Source: Hermatobates lingyangjiaoensis (taxonomy: Eukaryota; Arthropoda; Insecta; Hemiptera; Hermatobatidae). Taken from it: DNA of 64,000 nucleotides. The notes below the pieces were generated by a model. It did no database searches and was not told where the DNA came from. It saw only the letters and a program-made list of their open reading frames with translations. The position numbers were made by a program, and so were the translations under genes. The stretch covers positions 146,001 through 210,000 of the forward strand of contig JAPFBL010000321.1 in assembly GCA_026182355.1 (NCBI GenBank), in the 5' to 3' direction. Below are positions 1-13,300 of the stretch, in pieces (within the stretch, counting starts at the first letter, position 1; each line of letters begins with the position of its first letter).

Positions 1-373
1 ATAATGTCAAAATCTCAAAACTCTAGGGTTAGTAGTTTAGGAGAAATAAATGTTTAAAAAAAAACGGTTTTTGGCAAAAAAAGTGACTTTCCCATCATGC
101 ATAATTCTTCCCAAACAATAGGGATCTTCGTCTAAATGGGGCCCATTTTTGTGTAAAATATCAACTTGATCCATCAAAGATTCTGGACCGTAGCGTGGTA
201 ACAAGCAATGCTAACACACGCACCCACCCACCCACCCACCCACCCACACACACACATACATCATCGTAAAAACTTCATAAAACGACTTCTGGGACCTCAA
301 AACATGTAATTCCGTCAAAATCTCGAGATCGAATTTTTTCACGATCACTATACTTTACTTATAGTAAAGTAAA
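1..373 (+). repeat. Dispersed transposon-like repeat ending in a palindrome (family T)
   Basis: This stretch matches 37769-38136 almost base for base, and part of it recurs inverted at 35420-35680. It contains a CCCA/CA-rich run (220-257) and ends in tactttac-ttata-gtaaagta, a short palindrome shared by all copies. It is probably the end of a DNA transposon. The left side is cut by the window edge. Confidence 0.75.
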
Positions 374-521
374 AATGTAATGAATAAGTGCATATATATG
401 TTCAAGGAACTACCAAATAATAAATTAGAAATGGAAAAACTCGGAACTCTTTTTTTTTATTTATAAAGGTTGGCTGTAGGATTATGTTGAAAGTAATGGT
501 GAAGAGGTTATTCTCTCGCAG

Positions 522-620
522 GTGGCTTTGTCGTGGAGATGCTCAAAGAACACGTCAATATTGCCAGTCAACCAAAAGACTTAGTTGAAAATCTCATCCT
601 CGCTGTCTGGAAGCCTGAAG
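522..620 (+). CDS. Phosphatase exon 1 (first seen in window)
   Basis: An acceptor (tctcgcag) precedes position 522 and a GT donor follows 620. The exon begins with the last two bases of a codon, so at least one more exon lies upstream, outside the window. It encodes a hydrophobic/acidic segment (GFVVEMLKEH, then LILAVWKPE). It ends with one base of a split codon, which matches exon 2. No domain is recognised in this piece alone. Confidence 0.8.
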
Positions 621-2143
621 GTTTCACCCTTTTCGTATAAACCTTGTACTAACTATAGTATCATATTTATTTAACAATACTTTAAGCCAATTATCTACAT
701 AGCTTAAAAAAGTATTTCTTTATAAGAATTGTTTAAGGCACAATTATTGCACATAAAAAGTTGTACTACCACTAAGATTTTTTAAATTTAAAAAAAAAAA
801 GATTTATTATAAACTTCTTAGTGAAACGAGTTAGAAAAAAATTTATTTGTTTTTACATCATAATTATGGTCCTAGGAGGGATCGCAGTGATTCAACTTTC
901 CTCATCACCACTTATTTTCCTGGCGCTCATAGGCTGCGCGTAGTTATCAAGCAGTTCTTCCCTATATTTTCTTCTTAGTTGGGTTTTTGACTCTGACGAA
1001 GTCCGCTTGTTTCGGTTGAAAGATCTTAGTCTTGTTTTCCCATTTTCTTATTGTGGTTTGATCATTGATTGTTATTTCACGTGTTTATGTGAAATAACAA
1101 TCAATTATCAATGATATATGTATATATAAAAAGATTTCACAAAAACACGTGAAATAACAATCAATGATCAAACAACAATAAGAAATGAGAAAACAAGACT
1201 AAGATCTTTCAACCGTAACAAGCGGTCTTCGTCAGAGTCAAAAACCCAACCTTCAGAGTCAAAAAAACCGAAGTCAGTTGGGTTTTTGACTTTGACGAAG
1301 ACCGCTTGTTACGGTTGAAAAATCTTAGTCTTGTTTTCCAATTTCTTATTGTGATTTGATCATTGATATGTATATATATGTATGTTTAGTTTAATCTATA
1401 TATAAATATATCTATAAATGTATGCGTATGTATGTGTAATCTATATATGCATATATATGTATATATAGTTTATATATACTATATAAAATATGGTGCCACT
1501 CACGTGCACACACACACTCACACACACACACACACACTCACACTCTTCAAAAATACCTTTTTTGATTGTTTTCTGTGATTATACAGTTAACTGTATTATT
1601 TTTTATTTCACCCATTAGTATTTGGCTGGTATAATTGTTTGTATTGTTCCCTGAAGAACAAGAAGAACTTGTAAGGGCCTTCCTGTCCGCCTGCCAACCC
1701 CATCTTCTAATGAACCTGCACATCTTCAAGAAGTTCACTGCCGACACCTTTTCCAATAACGACGTTACGGACAATATATTTCGGTATATATTTTAAAATA
1801 GTTTTAAAGTAATAAGAAGCAAATCATACCTGTTAATTTTTTTTAGTAAATATAACAGATTTAAACATAACCAAAAAAATCTGGAGTGGTCTACACTCAT
1901 AATATGGCATGTTACTTTACCATAAGTGAAAATATTATTAGTATAGTAGAAGATATTATTATAATATTATTATAGTATATAAGTGGAAATATTATCAATG
2001 TCATTGACTTTTACTAGAAGTCAATTAAATATTAGTTTAATTCAATGATTTATTTTATTATAACTATCTTTATTTAAAAGCGTTTATTTAAGCGTTTATT
2101 TTAAGCATTTATTATATTGCCTTTCTTTTCTCGTGTGGTTTAA

Positions 2144-2196
<53 letters not shown>

Positions 2197-3101
2197 ACTT
2201 CAATGGTTTAAACTTCAAAATGCAATCATTTCTTGATAGTGGCTGAAGACAGCAGAAACATGTGTTCATGTAGCATGTCGATTGGTAACTTACTATATTC
2301 TGTGGAAACAGTAACAAGATCGTTATTCCGGAAACTCGAAAAACATATGAAAAAGCATGTTTCAGCTAAATATGGTCTAATATTTTTAACAATATATATA
2401 TTGTTTTCCTATTTCACATTTGGTTTGATCAATTATATATATATATTCGTAAATTTTGGTAGCAGTCCTTCCTTGACACACACATTATTGAAAATGACAC
2501 CAAATTTAGCTGATACCTGTTTCTTAACAAGTTTCTCAATTTTTTCTAAATAACACTCTCGTTATTTCGTCTACACAATAAAGTACATCTCCTATGGTCG
2601 ACATGTTTCGAATGATCAACATTCATCATCAGGACGTGAATAAGATCTAAGGTGAATTTGGAAATTTGAAAAATGTAAGACCCAACTAGAAGATGACTAT
2701 AGAATAGTCGAAAGCTAGTAGATGATGGTCTTGTAAGTTATGTTATATTCTTTACATGTGATGTGAGTTTTCAATTGTATTAAAATTGTTCATATCTAGT
2801 AAAGTGTTTCAAAAAATGTCTCAATGTCCTTTGGTCAACTTATTTGGGAATTACCACCCTATATTCGTAAGACTGTCAGGAGACTCGAACAGAAATTAAA
2901 AAATGAAAACATTTAACTAAAATAAAATTAAAAGCTGATAACAACTTTAAAAAAAAAAATCAACGATTGAGGTTAAGCCCAGGAGCCGATCTACCGCCCA
3001 GAAGACTAATAAGTGCTTCTTCTGAAGCTCTCAGAGTAACTTTCGAATTAGTCTACTACTAATTTGATCATTGATTGTTATTTCACGTGTTTATGGGAAA
3101 T

Positions 3102-3143
<42 letters not shown>

Positions 3144-6100
3144 ATATATTGAGGGGTGCCAGTGCAACTAATCTAACATATCCTTTGTAATGCACTCTTT
3201 TCGTTTAACAAATAGGGCTACAAATGCATGATAATTTGCGGTTGTTGATAGGGTTTGCTAGGACTAGGACAGTAAGTGAAGTTGAAACCTATTATTAGAA
3301 TATGTTGCTTGTTTCAGGCTGGCAGACGTGACAAACAGAGGTACTATCACGCCTTTGGAGTTTCTAGCCATTACTGCTTTGATGGAGCCAAATGTCAATT
3401 TGACTCAGCCAGCAGCTGTCGAAGCACAGGCCAAATACATCTTCAGGTATTCTTCTTTCATGATTAAACAATTTCTTGACAATATCAACTTGAGTCAGCC
3501 AGCAGCTGTCGAAGCACAGTCCAAATACATCTTCAGGTATTCTTCTTTCATTATCAAACAATTTCTTCTAAAGGTCCTATGTTCACATTCGAAGTACAGT
3601 ATGTGCAATACCATATATATATATATAATTAAATGAAAAGGTCCAACGGACTTTTAAATAAAAATCAATTAAAAAAGATAGCACACAGATAGACACAGGA
3701 ATAACTCACTTCTATATTTCGACCATCGTCGTCATCAGGAGGCGAAGAGTCCCGCAGGAAGGCAGAGCGGCGACTGTGGGACTCTTCGCCTCCTGAGTCC
3801 CCTTGATATACAGTGTTGCCAAATTTTTTGCACAATGTTTCAAACCTAGATGTAGAAGTTACTTCCTAGATACTTCATTATACAGGGTTCTTAGTTAAAC
3901 ACAGTAAGACGAAATAGATCTTTTTTACAACAGTACCATGATATCTATTTAATAAATAAATAATAATTAATTATGGAAAAAATAATAAATGTATCCTTCA
4001 AGAAGATTGCAGTTTGGAATTCTTTTTATAAAATCACGTTTTTAAAAATCAGTATCTTAATTTGTGATTTCATTTTGTGTGTTAATTTAAGCTTTACACT
4101 CCACTATCAGAAATAGGAGTATTATTCTTTCTGGCTGCTTCTTGATTCAAGGTATTATGACATATCAAAGAAATCCCGCTGGGCCAAAAATGAATTAGAA
4201 GCATTTATACAAGACTCTCGTAAAGGGAAGAAGATATCATTGATGGAAAAAGATATTCAAAAGTTTTACAAGTAAGTTAGGTCATTGTTTGTTTATTGTT
4301 TAAATCTTTATTATTAAAATTATTTTAATTATTTTATTATTTATTAAAAGCCGTTTACTTCTTTTTGTTTCATCAGTAATTCTACAGATTCTATATTGGG
4401 AGTCCTAAATTTTGATTAACTCAAGTGTATTTCGAGTAGGAATCTTTAACGAGTTCCTGACATCGTACAGGCTCAGGACCGATGGCATAACGTCCTCCTG
4501 CGATATGGCTGAATAAGCTGGGAGCGCAAAATTAGACCAAAACAGAGTTAACGTTCTATTCGAGGAACGACTTTCTCAGATTTATTTACCTCCCGAGTGA
4601 AAAAATCGAGGGCCAGGTGGGTATCGAACCCTGGACTACCAGCCCAGAGGCAAGTACGTTAACCACTGTGCTAACTTAGCCCTCAAGTTTGATCATAGAA
4701 AAAGATCTTTTATGCAGTAATTAACCCATATTGCTATACTAGAGCGAGTTAAAGCTAACAGAAGTGAAAGGTTAGTACCATCTGACTTCGTATGTTGCTC
4801 TTGGTATCATTAAACCGATTTCGGACTTTATCTATTTTCAAGAGCAATTAATCAGTTCATGTTCTCATATTCAAGTCACAACTATTCATGAACAATGTGA
4901 TTTCATGCATAAATGACACAAACATTTACAACTCACGAGTTGTGCTATCCGTAATTGAGTGGCATTTACTCACAGTGGGGTAAATAGACAAATGGAACTA
5001 TCCACACATAAAAAACAAGCGTTTCCAACACTTCGTGTTCATCTTCAGGTAAACTTCGAAATGGACTAACCAGTAGTTGGTTAGTAGTTAGTAGTTGCTT
5101 CGAACTATCCACACATAAAAAACAAGCGTTTCCAACACTTCGTGTTCATCTTCAGGTAAACTTCGAAATGGACTAACCAGTAGTTGGTTAGTAGTTAGTA
5201 GTTAGTAGTTGCTTCGAACTATCCACACATAAAAAACAAGCGTTTCCAACACTTCGTGTTCATCTTCAGGTAAACTTCAAGAAGTAGTTGAACTCTCGAC
5301 TCTGGTCGGCCCTCTACTTCTTCATTTGGAAGTTCACATGAAGATGAACACTAATTGTTCGAAACGCGTAGAATGGAAAAAAAACTACGTTTTTTATGTG
5401 TCGACACTTTCATTTATCCATTTACCCCAGTAGGAAACATTTAAAAGTAACCTGCTTTATGTACTCCAGAATATTTATGATTCAAAATGAATATAATTTA
5501 TGAGTTTCATAGCAAAGTAAACAAGAGATTTACAACTGCATTTTATCAGATGCTATTAATTAATTTTAAATAAATATAACATAAATTAATTTTTTTTTAA
5601 CTTTCCCTCAAATATAAACCTATTGTTTATTTCAGAGACACTGAGCTTCAAATGAATGCCGATATACCTTTGAACCAATTTATTTTAGCAGTTAAAGCAG
5701 GAAAAATTAAATTCGCTTCAGATTTCTTTAAGGTTGATAAGAGTTTTTTAGACTTCAAAGCTAAGTAAGTAGAGGCATCAAAACATATCTGATGTAAAAT
5801 TATTTCTATTGTTTTTCATATATATTTAATAAAGTATAATCATTTTTTTTTTAGAGGTGAAATAGTAAGAGAACCCAGGGCGTCTACTTCAAATGCTGGT
5901 ATGAATTTCAGTTCAATTATCTGTACTATTATATAAAGAGAAGCTACTTAGGAACTAACTGGCAAATCACTGCTGAGCACAACTACTGAAACTCCTGAGA
6001 TATGAAATCCTCTTCCTTTATAACTTTAGCAAGCAATAACAAATGATTTCTAGAAATTCAGTCGCTGTTGGCGGTATTATACCACTTTCGGACTACGTCC

Positions 6101-8259
6101 ATCCTAAACAGTAACTGATCTGTTCATGTCTTGATGATCAAGTCTCTAATGATTCCTAGAAATTCATTGGGATATTTCCTTCAGGATACATTTTTCTTAA
6201 ACGCAATCAATAAGCCGCTATCGAGCAATTGTGTAGAGCAGGGTTGTCCAAAGTCTAGCCCGCGGGCCTGCGGCCTCTTCTAGAAAACTTGTAAAAATCA
6301 GTATTATTTAGACATCTATTGAGTTATATTCGAAAAAAGTTGTTTTTTTACTTTGTGAAGCAGCATTTTCCGCAATGAAGTCGATTAAATCCAAAGAGAG
6401 GAATCTACTTAATCAAACATCTCTCGAAGCCTGCCTTCGTTTAGCCTTAACCTCAGTTGACATTGACACAAAGGTGCTGGCTTCCAAAATGCACGCACAC
6501 CTATCCCACTGAATTTTAAGTAAACTGTACCGTTTTACGTACTTCCTTAAATATTTTTAACGAATATATTATGGGTTGATTCTTATCCATACTTGTAAAT
6601 TATTTTTTTTATGATAATATATGTTTTTATGATAAATATAAATATTCGTTTAGATGTACGTGTTTTACTTTACATCTGGTACTGCGGCCCGCGTTCTAAT
6701 TTCCTTGCCGAATGCGGCCCGCGTCCCCATAAAGTTTAGACAACCCTGGTATAGAGAATAGATGAGATGCAGATGACTTGTTCTAACCAGAGTAATTTGA
6801 TTCCAGCTTTGGTGAAGGCTGAGCCTGCCAGGTCATCAGGCAAGTACTCGATAGCCCATCACGTCATCACCGTCGGCATCGGAGGACTCATTGAAGTCGA
6901 CACCATGGACAGACTCCAAGGTCAATTACGTCATTTTTCTCCTTTTTATCAAATTCATTTTATTTATTATTCTCCTGAGGAAGACAATACCTAATACTAA
7001 ATATTATGTCAAATGAATCTGGGAGTAATGTTTTCATATTAGTAACCGTTTTTTCTTCATAAAGAACAAAAAAGCACCTTTCTCATGGTTCAATATTACT
7101 CAAAAACAATCAGGCTTTTAATTCATTTCTACGCAATTCACTAGGGTTTACATTATTTATTATATAATAAATAATATAATGTGATTATATATATATATAT
7201 ATATAATCACTTCTTTCTGATGACGACGGATGTCGAAATATCGAAGTGAGTTCTGTAGAGACTTTCTGTGTTCTTTCCTATTTGTTAAAGTTTATATATA
7301 TGTAGAAATATTGAACAGTGAGTCCTTTATTACGTTTCTTTCTAAGAATCACAGTTTGTTTTAAGTATATATACATAGTTATTATCAACAGGAAAACGAT
7401 AGACAAGGGACAACAAACGTTTCACAATAAACTATAGAAGCAGAGTAAAGAAACGAACAGACATGCAGTCTCATATTTTTAGTTGAACCGTCATTAGGAG
7501 AATAGAAATAGGGACACCAAGCACGGTTGCAAAGCGACGGTTGAAAACCTATCTCTACTCTCCTGATGAACGTTCAACCGAAAATTAGAGACTGTAAGTG
7601 TTTTGTCCCTTTACTCTGTATTTATAGCTTACTATGAAGCATATATATATTTTTCCATTTCTTATTGTGGTTTGATCATTCATATATATATAACATCCGT
7701 TTTCAGTGTGCGCATCTCCTTCACTTCAGGATATCACGTTCAAGACTAAAATATCGGATATCAACTTTGACTACACCAGTGCAGCCAACGAAACGCTCCA
7801 TGGACTTAAATACTTTGCAAGGACTCAAAGTGCAAGCACGAAGAAGGGCAAGGAGCCATTTACGTGGGAAAAGGTTACTAATCAAATTGTATAAATCATC
7901 TGTATATATTAAAATACTAAGTCTGTCTGTCTGTCCACTATATAAAACTAGAGACATTTAGATGCAAAGCAACATATAGATCTTTTATAACTTTTTCGAG
8001 GGAAGTAAGATCAGGGAAGTAAGTACAGTACTTTGATTTTGATCAGGCTCCTTTTTTTGGATATAACACCCATATTTAAACAGTTCTCTCTAAACAGCTT
8101 CGAATCACATGAAATACAGTTTACAAAGATTGCAGAGTTCACCTCACTTGTTCAAACATCTATACACTTAAATTGAGTTGGGTTTTTGACTCTCATGAAG
8201 TCCGCTTGTTACAGTTGAAAGATCTTAGTCTTTTTTTTCCTATTTCATATTGTGGTTTG

Positions 8260-8311
<52 letters not shown>

Positions 8312-8709
8312 ATATACACGTTTTATTAAAAGTAATGCCCAATTTAACTTTTACACTTTTTCTTATCCGTTTTTCAAGTGTTCTCATACTTGACTTCCAT
8401 GGTTCTGGAACTAAAAACATAAGTTCACCAAAATCCGGATACGGATAAGAAAAAGTGTAAAAGTTAAATTGGGCATTACTTTTAATAAAACGTGTATAAA
8501 TGAAGGCCTGCTCCCCAAATATATATATATATAGTACTGTTTTCTTGACCACAAAATATTAACAAACAATTTTCCTTTTTCTCGGAGTTTGGTCATTGTT
8601 TTTGTTAGTTTATAGCCCTGAGGATGTCTTAAAATAAAGACGAAACGTTGGCAAAAAGGTGATTCCATATAATTACCCTGACCAAACTCCGAGAAGAAGA
8701 AAAAGTGTT

Positions 8710-8759
<50 letters not shown>

Positions 8760-10308
8760 CAATGTACATAAAGAAACATAGAGAAATTAAAAACACAAAC
8801 TTATGGTTGGAGACGGGTCTCCAAACGTCTCTGTACCAGTGGGCTTGGTTTCCCTCCTTTATCTCTCCTGAAGACGGTTCAACCGAAAATTAGAAACTGT
8901 AAGTTTGTGTTTTTAACTTCTCTATGTTTATTTATGTACATTGAACTGTATATATCCATTTCGGATCGTATTTTCATCAAAAAAGTATATATATATAAAT
9001 AAAATGAAAGCTCGTTTATTAGTGTAAGGTGGAATATACATTTAGATCATGTTATTAAATTTCTTTTGTTCATTGGACCTATTTACTTGGAAAGTCATTG
9101 GCTAACCTGATTTAAAGTTTACCTACTACAATAAGCAAATAGCCAGGAGGTTAGAATCTGTTAACAAAAAGGTCTTGAATGCAGAAACCGCGAACATTTT
9201 CAATAATATATATATATATATATAAAACTTTAAATTACAATAAGTTTAACTTGTGTAATTTGTAATTTTATAGTCAGTGTGGACTGTTTATTCAATTTAT
9301 TATATATATATATACAATTAAAAGAAACGGTCCAGCGGACTTTCTTTGAATAAAATAAATTCAAAACGAAGGAAACACACAGAAAGACACAGACATAACT
9401 CACATCTTTATTTCGACCATCGTCGTCATCAGGAGGTGCGAAGAGCGAAGAGTCCCGCAGGAAGACAGGGCGGTACTGAACTCGGAGACCGCAGCCAGTA
9501 CCCCACCACTTACCACCAAGCGGGAAGGAAGGGAAGGAAATGAAGAGCCAAATTAAGACGTAAAAGGAACGAGTAAAAAAAATAACTATAAAAAATTATA
9601 AAAAAGTAGATAAATCAAATTAAAATTAATAAAGAAAAAAATAAAAGATAAATAAATAAATAAATTATAAATAAATTATCGGTTGAGGTTGAGTCCAGGG
9701 GAAGAGCGAGCATCAAGTAAGCATATGTATGCCTCCTCTGAAGCTCTTAGGGTAACATTATTGTTGGATTCGGGGATCTGTTTCAGGCGGTCAACGCAGT
9801 AACTATCCTGTAGCCATCCATGCGAACTCTCATGGGCTCAGTTTCAATGACTGTTTCAGGGTTCAGATCCTGAAACAGATCCCCGAATCCAACAATAATG
9901 TTACCCTAAGAGATTCAGAGGAGGCATACATATGCTTACTTGATGCTCGCTCTTCCCCTGGACTCAACCTCAACCGATAATTTATTTATAATTTATTTAT
10001 TTATTTATTTATCTTTTATTTTTTTCTTTATTAATTTTAATTTGATTTATCTACTTTTTTATAATTTTTATAGTTATAATTTTTACTCGTTCCTTTTACG
10101 TCTTAATTTGGCTCTTCATTTCCTTCCCTCCCTTCCCGCTTGGTGGTAAGTGGTGGGGTACTGGCTGCGGTCTCCGAGTTCAGTACCGCCCTGTCTTCCT
10201 GCGGGACTCTTCGCTTTTCGCTCTTCACACCTCCTGATGACGACGATGGTCGAAATATCGATGTGAGTTATGTCTGTGTCTTTCTGTATGTTTCCTTCGT
10301 TTTGAATT

Positions 10309-10340
<32 letters not shown>

Positions 10341-13300
10341 TTAATATGATTCGGTGCTTGTGTGTATGTATATGTTCTCTTACATACTTATGTACTTGAT
10401 GTTTCTCTTTCCATTGCTGGAAGAAGTTAAAGGATATATTATGACTGAAACTTATTTAAATTCTCCCGTTAATGTTGTAAGTTAATGATGTAATTTTGAT
10501 GATAATCTTCTTTTCTATACTTCCTTTTAATTTTAATAATGAAAATGTATGCAAATTGATAATAATTTTTATATTATGTCTTTTTTTTGCGTAATCTATA
10601 ATTTACATTCTGTATTTCTTTATCTAAAAAAAAAAAGTTAAGTGTATCAGAACTATAGAAAATTTAAATTGTTTTCGTTATATGAAATTTATAAGTAGAG
10701 TTGGAATTTATTTTTTTTCCGGTCAACACCGGGTAAATCAGCTAGTTCTTACAATAGGCAGACTTGAACTATTTTAAGTTGAGATGCTTAAATTACTTTC
10801 TAAATAGCAGCAGCATTTTACAGTGAATAAGAAAAAACAATAATAAATTTGACCGGGGTTTCTTTGTTTAATATATTGCTAAAGTAGGAATAGAATCTTT
10901 CAAGCACTCTGGCGTGGAATTATACTATCAAATAAAAATGACCATAATTCATATTATTAACTAAAAGTTTGCTATAAATTTACAATACTTAATTTTACTA
11001 TCTGTAGGAATGGCATAAACGAAACATTTTCAAGCATTAAAGTAACCAAAATTGGTAAAAATATCTGAATTTTTGACGTTTGAATGCCACAATGCAAACA
11101 AATGAAGAGCGTAGAACACTTTGCAGTTTTTTTTTTAAAATTTGTTGGCTCATTAGTTGTGTAATCAGTTATTACTTAAACTTCCCAAGTCAAATTCCCA
11201 AATTTCTAGATTCCTGGGTATTATTGAGTCCTCACCACCTTTTCACTTTAGCATATTTACCTGAAGAAGGACAATATGTGTTTGAAACGAGTTATTTTTT
11301 TAATCAAACTTTTTTTGTGTAAAAAAATGCTGTATAATTCTAAAGAACAACGATTCCAATAATAGTTATAGAAAATAAAATTAATAATCGAGTTTTTGGT
11401 CTTCATGTATACAGAAGTCATTTATTTGTTTTAAAATATTAAATCTAAATTTTTGCGTATTTAATCCAATCGTTTCTTTTTATATGTTTTATTGTTTATG
11501 ATTTTCTAAATTTAGGCATAGGCATGAGCTAAAACTCATCCACGATAATACGTTTAATCCTTATACTTTACTTATACTTAGTATGTTATTAAGGACTTTA
11601 TTTAGTTCATTAAAATTTATTTCTAGGAAGTTAAACTGATAAGAACAGTCTAAAAAATGTATTTCGTTGTAAAAAATTATGCGTAAGATGTCTCAATGTA
11701 GCACATGTCAAAGTCAAATGTCGTACAGTCGTACCAACTGATATTCACTCAAACTCTGAGGAAGACGAGTTGTTCTGGTTCGAACATCTTTTTCATTTGT
11801 CTGATTTATTACTGTAATTTAGACGTTGGTTATCCATTATTATTTTTGACATTTTTAGCTTTTATAGCTAAACTGCTCTTTACTGTAATCTAAAAAAAAC
11901 TTGCATTGTTTTTAGTTAACTGTTTAGCGGTAGAAATTTCTTGAGTACATGGAAAAACAGTCCAAGAGCTGTACCTGGCCAAGTGTAAAAATATGAAAAA
12001 ATGTTAAGTATTCTTAAATATTGTTCTTTTTTTTTTCTTTTCAGATTGAGTACTCAATGCTGGGAAAGTTAATTATAACTTTAAGCATTCAAGTGGAACA
12101 GATACTGAGGAATGAACCAAGAATGGTGCCAGTCAGCTCGCCTTGTTATGTTCTTGGTAATAGGTTAACCAATGTTGTATTCAATGATGGGAAAGTTGAT
12201 TATAACTTTAAGCATTCAAGTGGAACAGATAATGAGGAATGAACCAAGAATGGTGCCAGTCAGCTCGCCTTGTTATGTTCTTGGTAATAGGTTAACCAAT
12301 GTTGTATTCAATGATGGGAAAGTTGATTATAACTTTAAGCATTCAAGTGGAACAGATAATGAGGAATGAACCAAGAATGGTGCCAGTCAGCTCGCCTTGT
12401 TATGTTCTTGGTAATAGGTTAACCAATGTTATACTCAATGCTGGGAAAGGTAATTATAACTTTAAGCATTCAAGTGGAACAGATACTGAGGAATGAACCA
12501 AGAATGGTGCCAGTCAGCTCGCCTTGTTATGTTCTTGGTAATAGGTCAACCAATGTTGTATTCAATGCTGGGAAAGTTAATTATAACTTTAAGCATTCAA
12601 GTGGAACAGATACTGAGGAATGAACCAAGAATGGTGCCAGTCAGCTCGCCTTGTTATGTTCTTGGTAATAGGTTAACCAATGTTGTATTCAAAGCTGGGA
12701 AAGTTAATTATAACTTTAAGCATTCAAGTGGAACAGATACTGAGGAATGAACCAAGAATGGTGCCAGTCAGCTCGCCTTGTTATGTTCTTGGTAATAGGT
12801 TAACCAATGTTGTATTCAATGCTGGGAAAGTTAATTATAACTTTAAGCATTCAAGTGGAACAGATACTGAGGAATGAACCAAGAATGGTGCCAGTCAGCT
12901 CGCCTTGTTATGTTCTTGGTAATAGGTTAACCAATGTTGTACTCAATGCTGGGAAAGTTAATTATAACTTTAAGCATTCAAGTGGAACAGATACTGAGGA
13001 ATGAACCAAGAATGGTGCCAGTCAGCTCGCCTTGTTATGTTCTTGGTAATAGGTTAACCAATGTTGTATTCAAAGCTGGGAAAGTTAATTATAACTTTAA
13101 GCATTCAAGTGGAACAGATACTGAGGAATGAACCAAGAATGGTGCCAGTCAGCTCGCCTTGTTATGTTCTTGGTAATAGGTTAACCAATGTTGTATTCAA
13201 AGCTGGGAAAGTTAATTATAACTTTAAGCATTCAAGTGGAACAGATACTGAGGAATGTAACAAGAATGGTGCCAGTCAGCTCGTCTTGTTATGTTCTTGG

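Larger units (their letters stand above)
9346..10314. repeat. 0.97-kb near-perfect palindrome (arms about 445 bp) of Penelope-like 3' ends
   Basis: The left arm (9346 to about 9787) and right arm (about 9869-10314) are almost exact reverse complements around an 80-bp spacer. Each arm holds the end of a Penelope-like ORF, an AT-rich region, a G/C-rich block and CTGATGACGACGATGG, TCGAAATATCG near its outer end. (TA)n runs flank both sides. It is nested in the Helitron, inside the phosphatase pre-mRNA. Confidence 0.93.
7899..10745 (+). mobile_element. Non-autonomous Helitron carrying nested repeats
   Basis: The 5' end is TC at 7899 with A before it, followed by a TATATTAAAA stretch and GTCTGTCTGTCTGTCC, which is typical of many animal Helitrons. 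The 3' end has hairpin CCGGT-CAAC-ACCGG (10719-10732), then CTAG (10742-10745) and T. No target duplication is expected, and insertion between A and T fits. No Rep/helicase remains. Its 2.8 kb includes several palindromes and Penelope-like fragments that presumably inserted later. It lies in phosphatase intron 8. Confidence 0.8.

Noticed and set aside
215..257. Telomere-like CCCA/CA repeat
   Set aside because: The run cacccacccaccc is a simple repeat inside a dispersed element (also at 37.99 kb) and does not match TTAGGG-type telomeres.
1547..1774. Minus-strand 75-residue frame
   Set aside because: It is the antisense shadow of phosphatase exon 2 on the plus strand.
3364..3561. Minus-strand 65-residue repeat-containing frame
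   Set aside because: It is antisense to exon 3 and its 90-bp duplication.
11080..11322. 80-residue frame in intron 8
   Set aside because: Contains low-complexity T-rich text and a decayed CTGAAGA...GAAACG repeat motif. No splice signals of matching phase.
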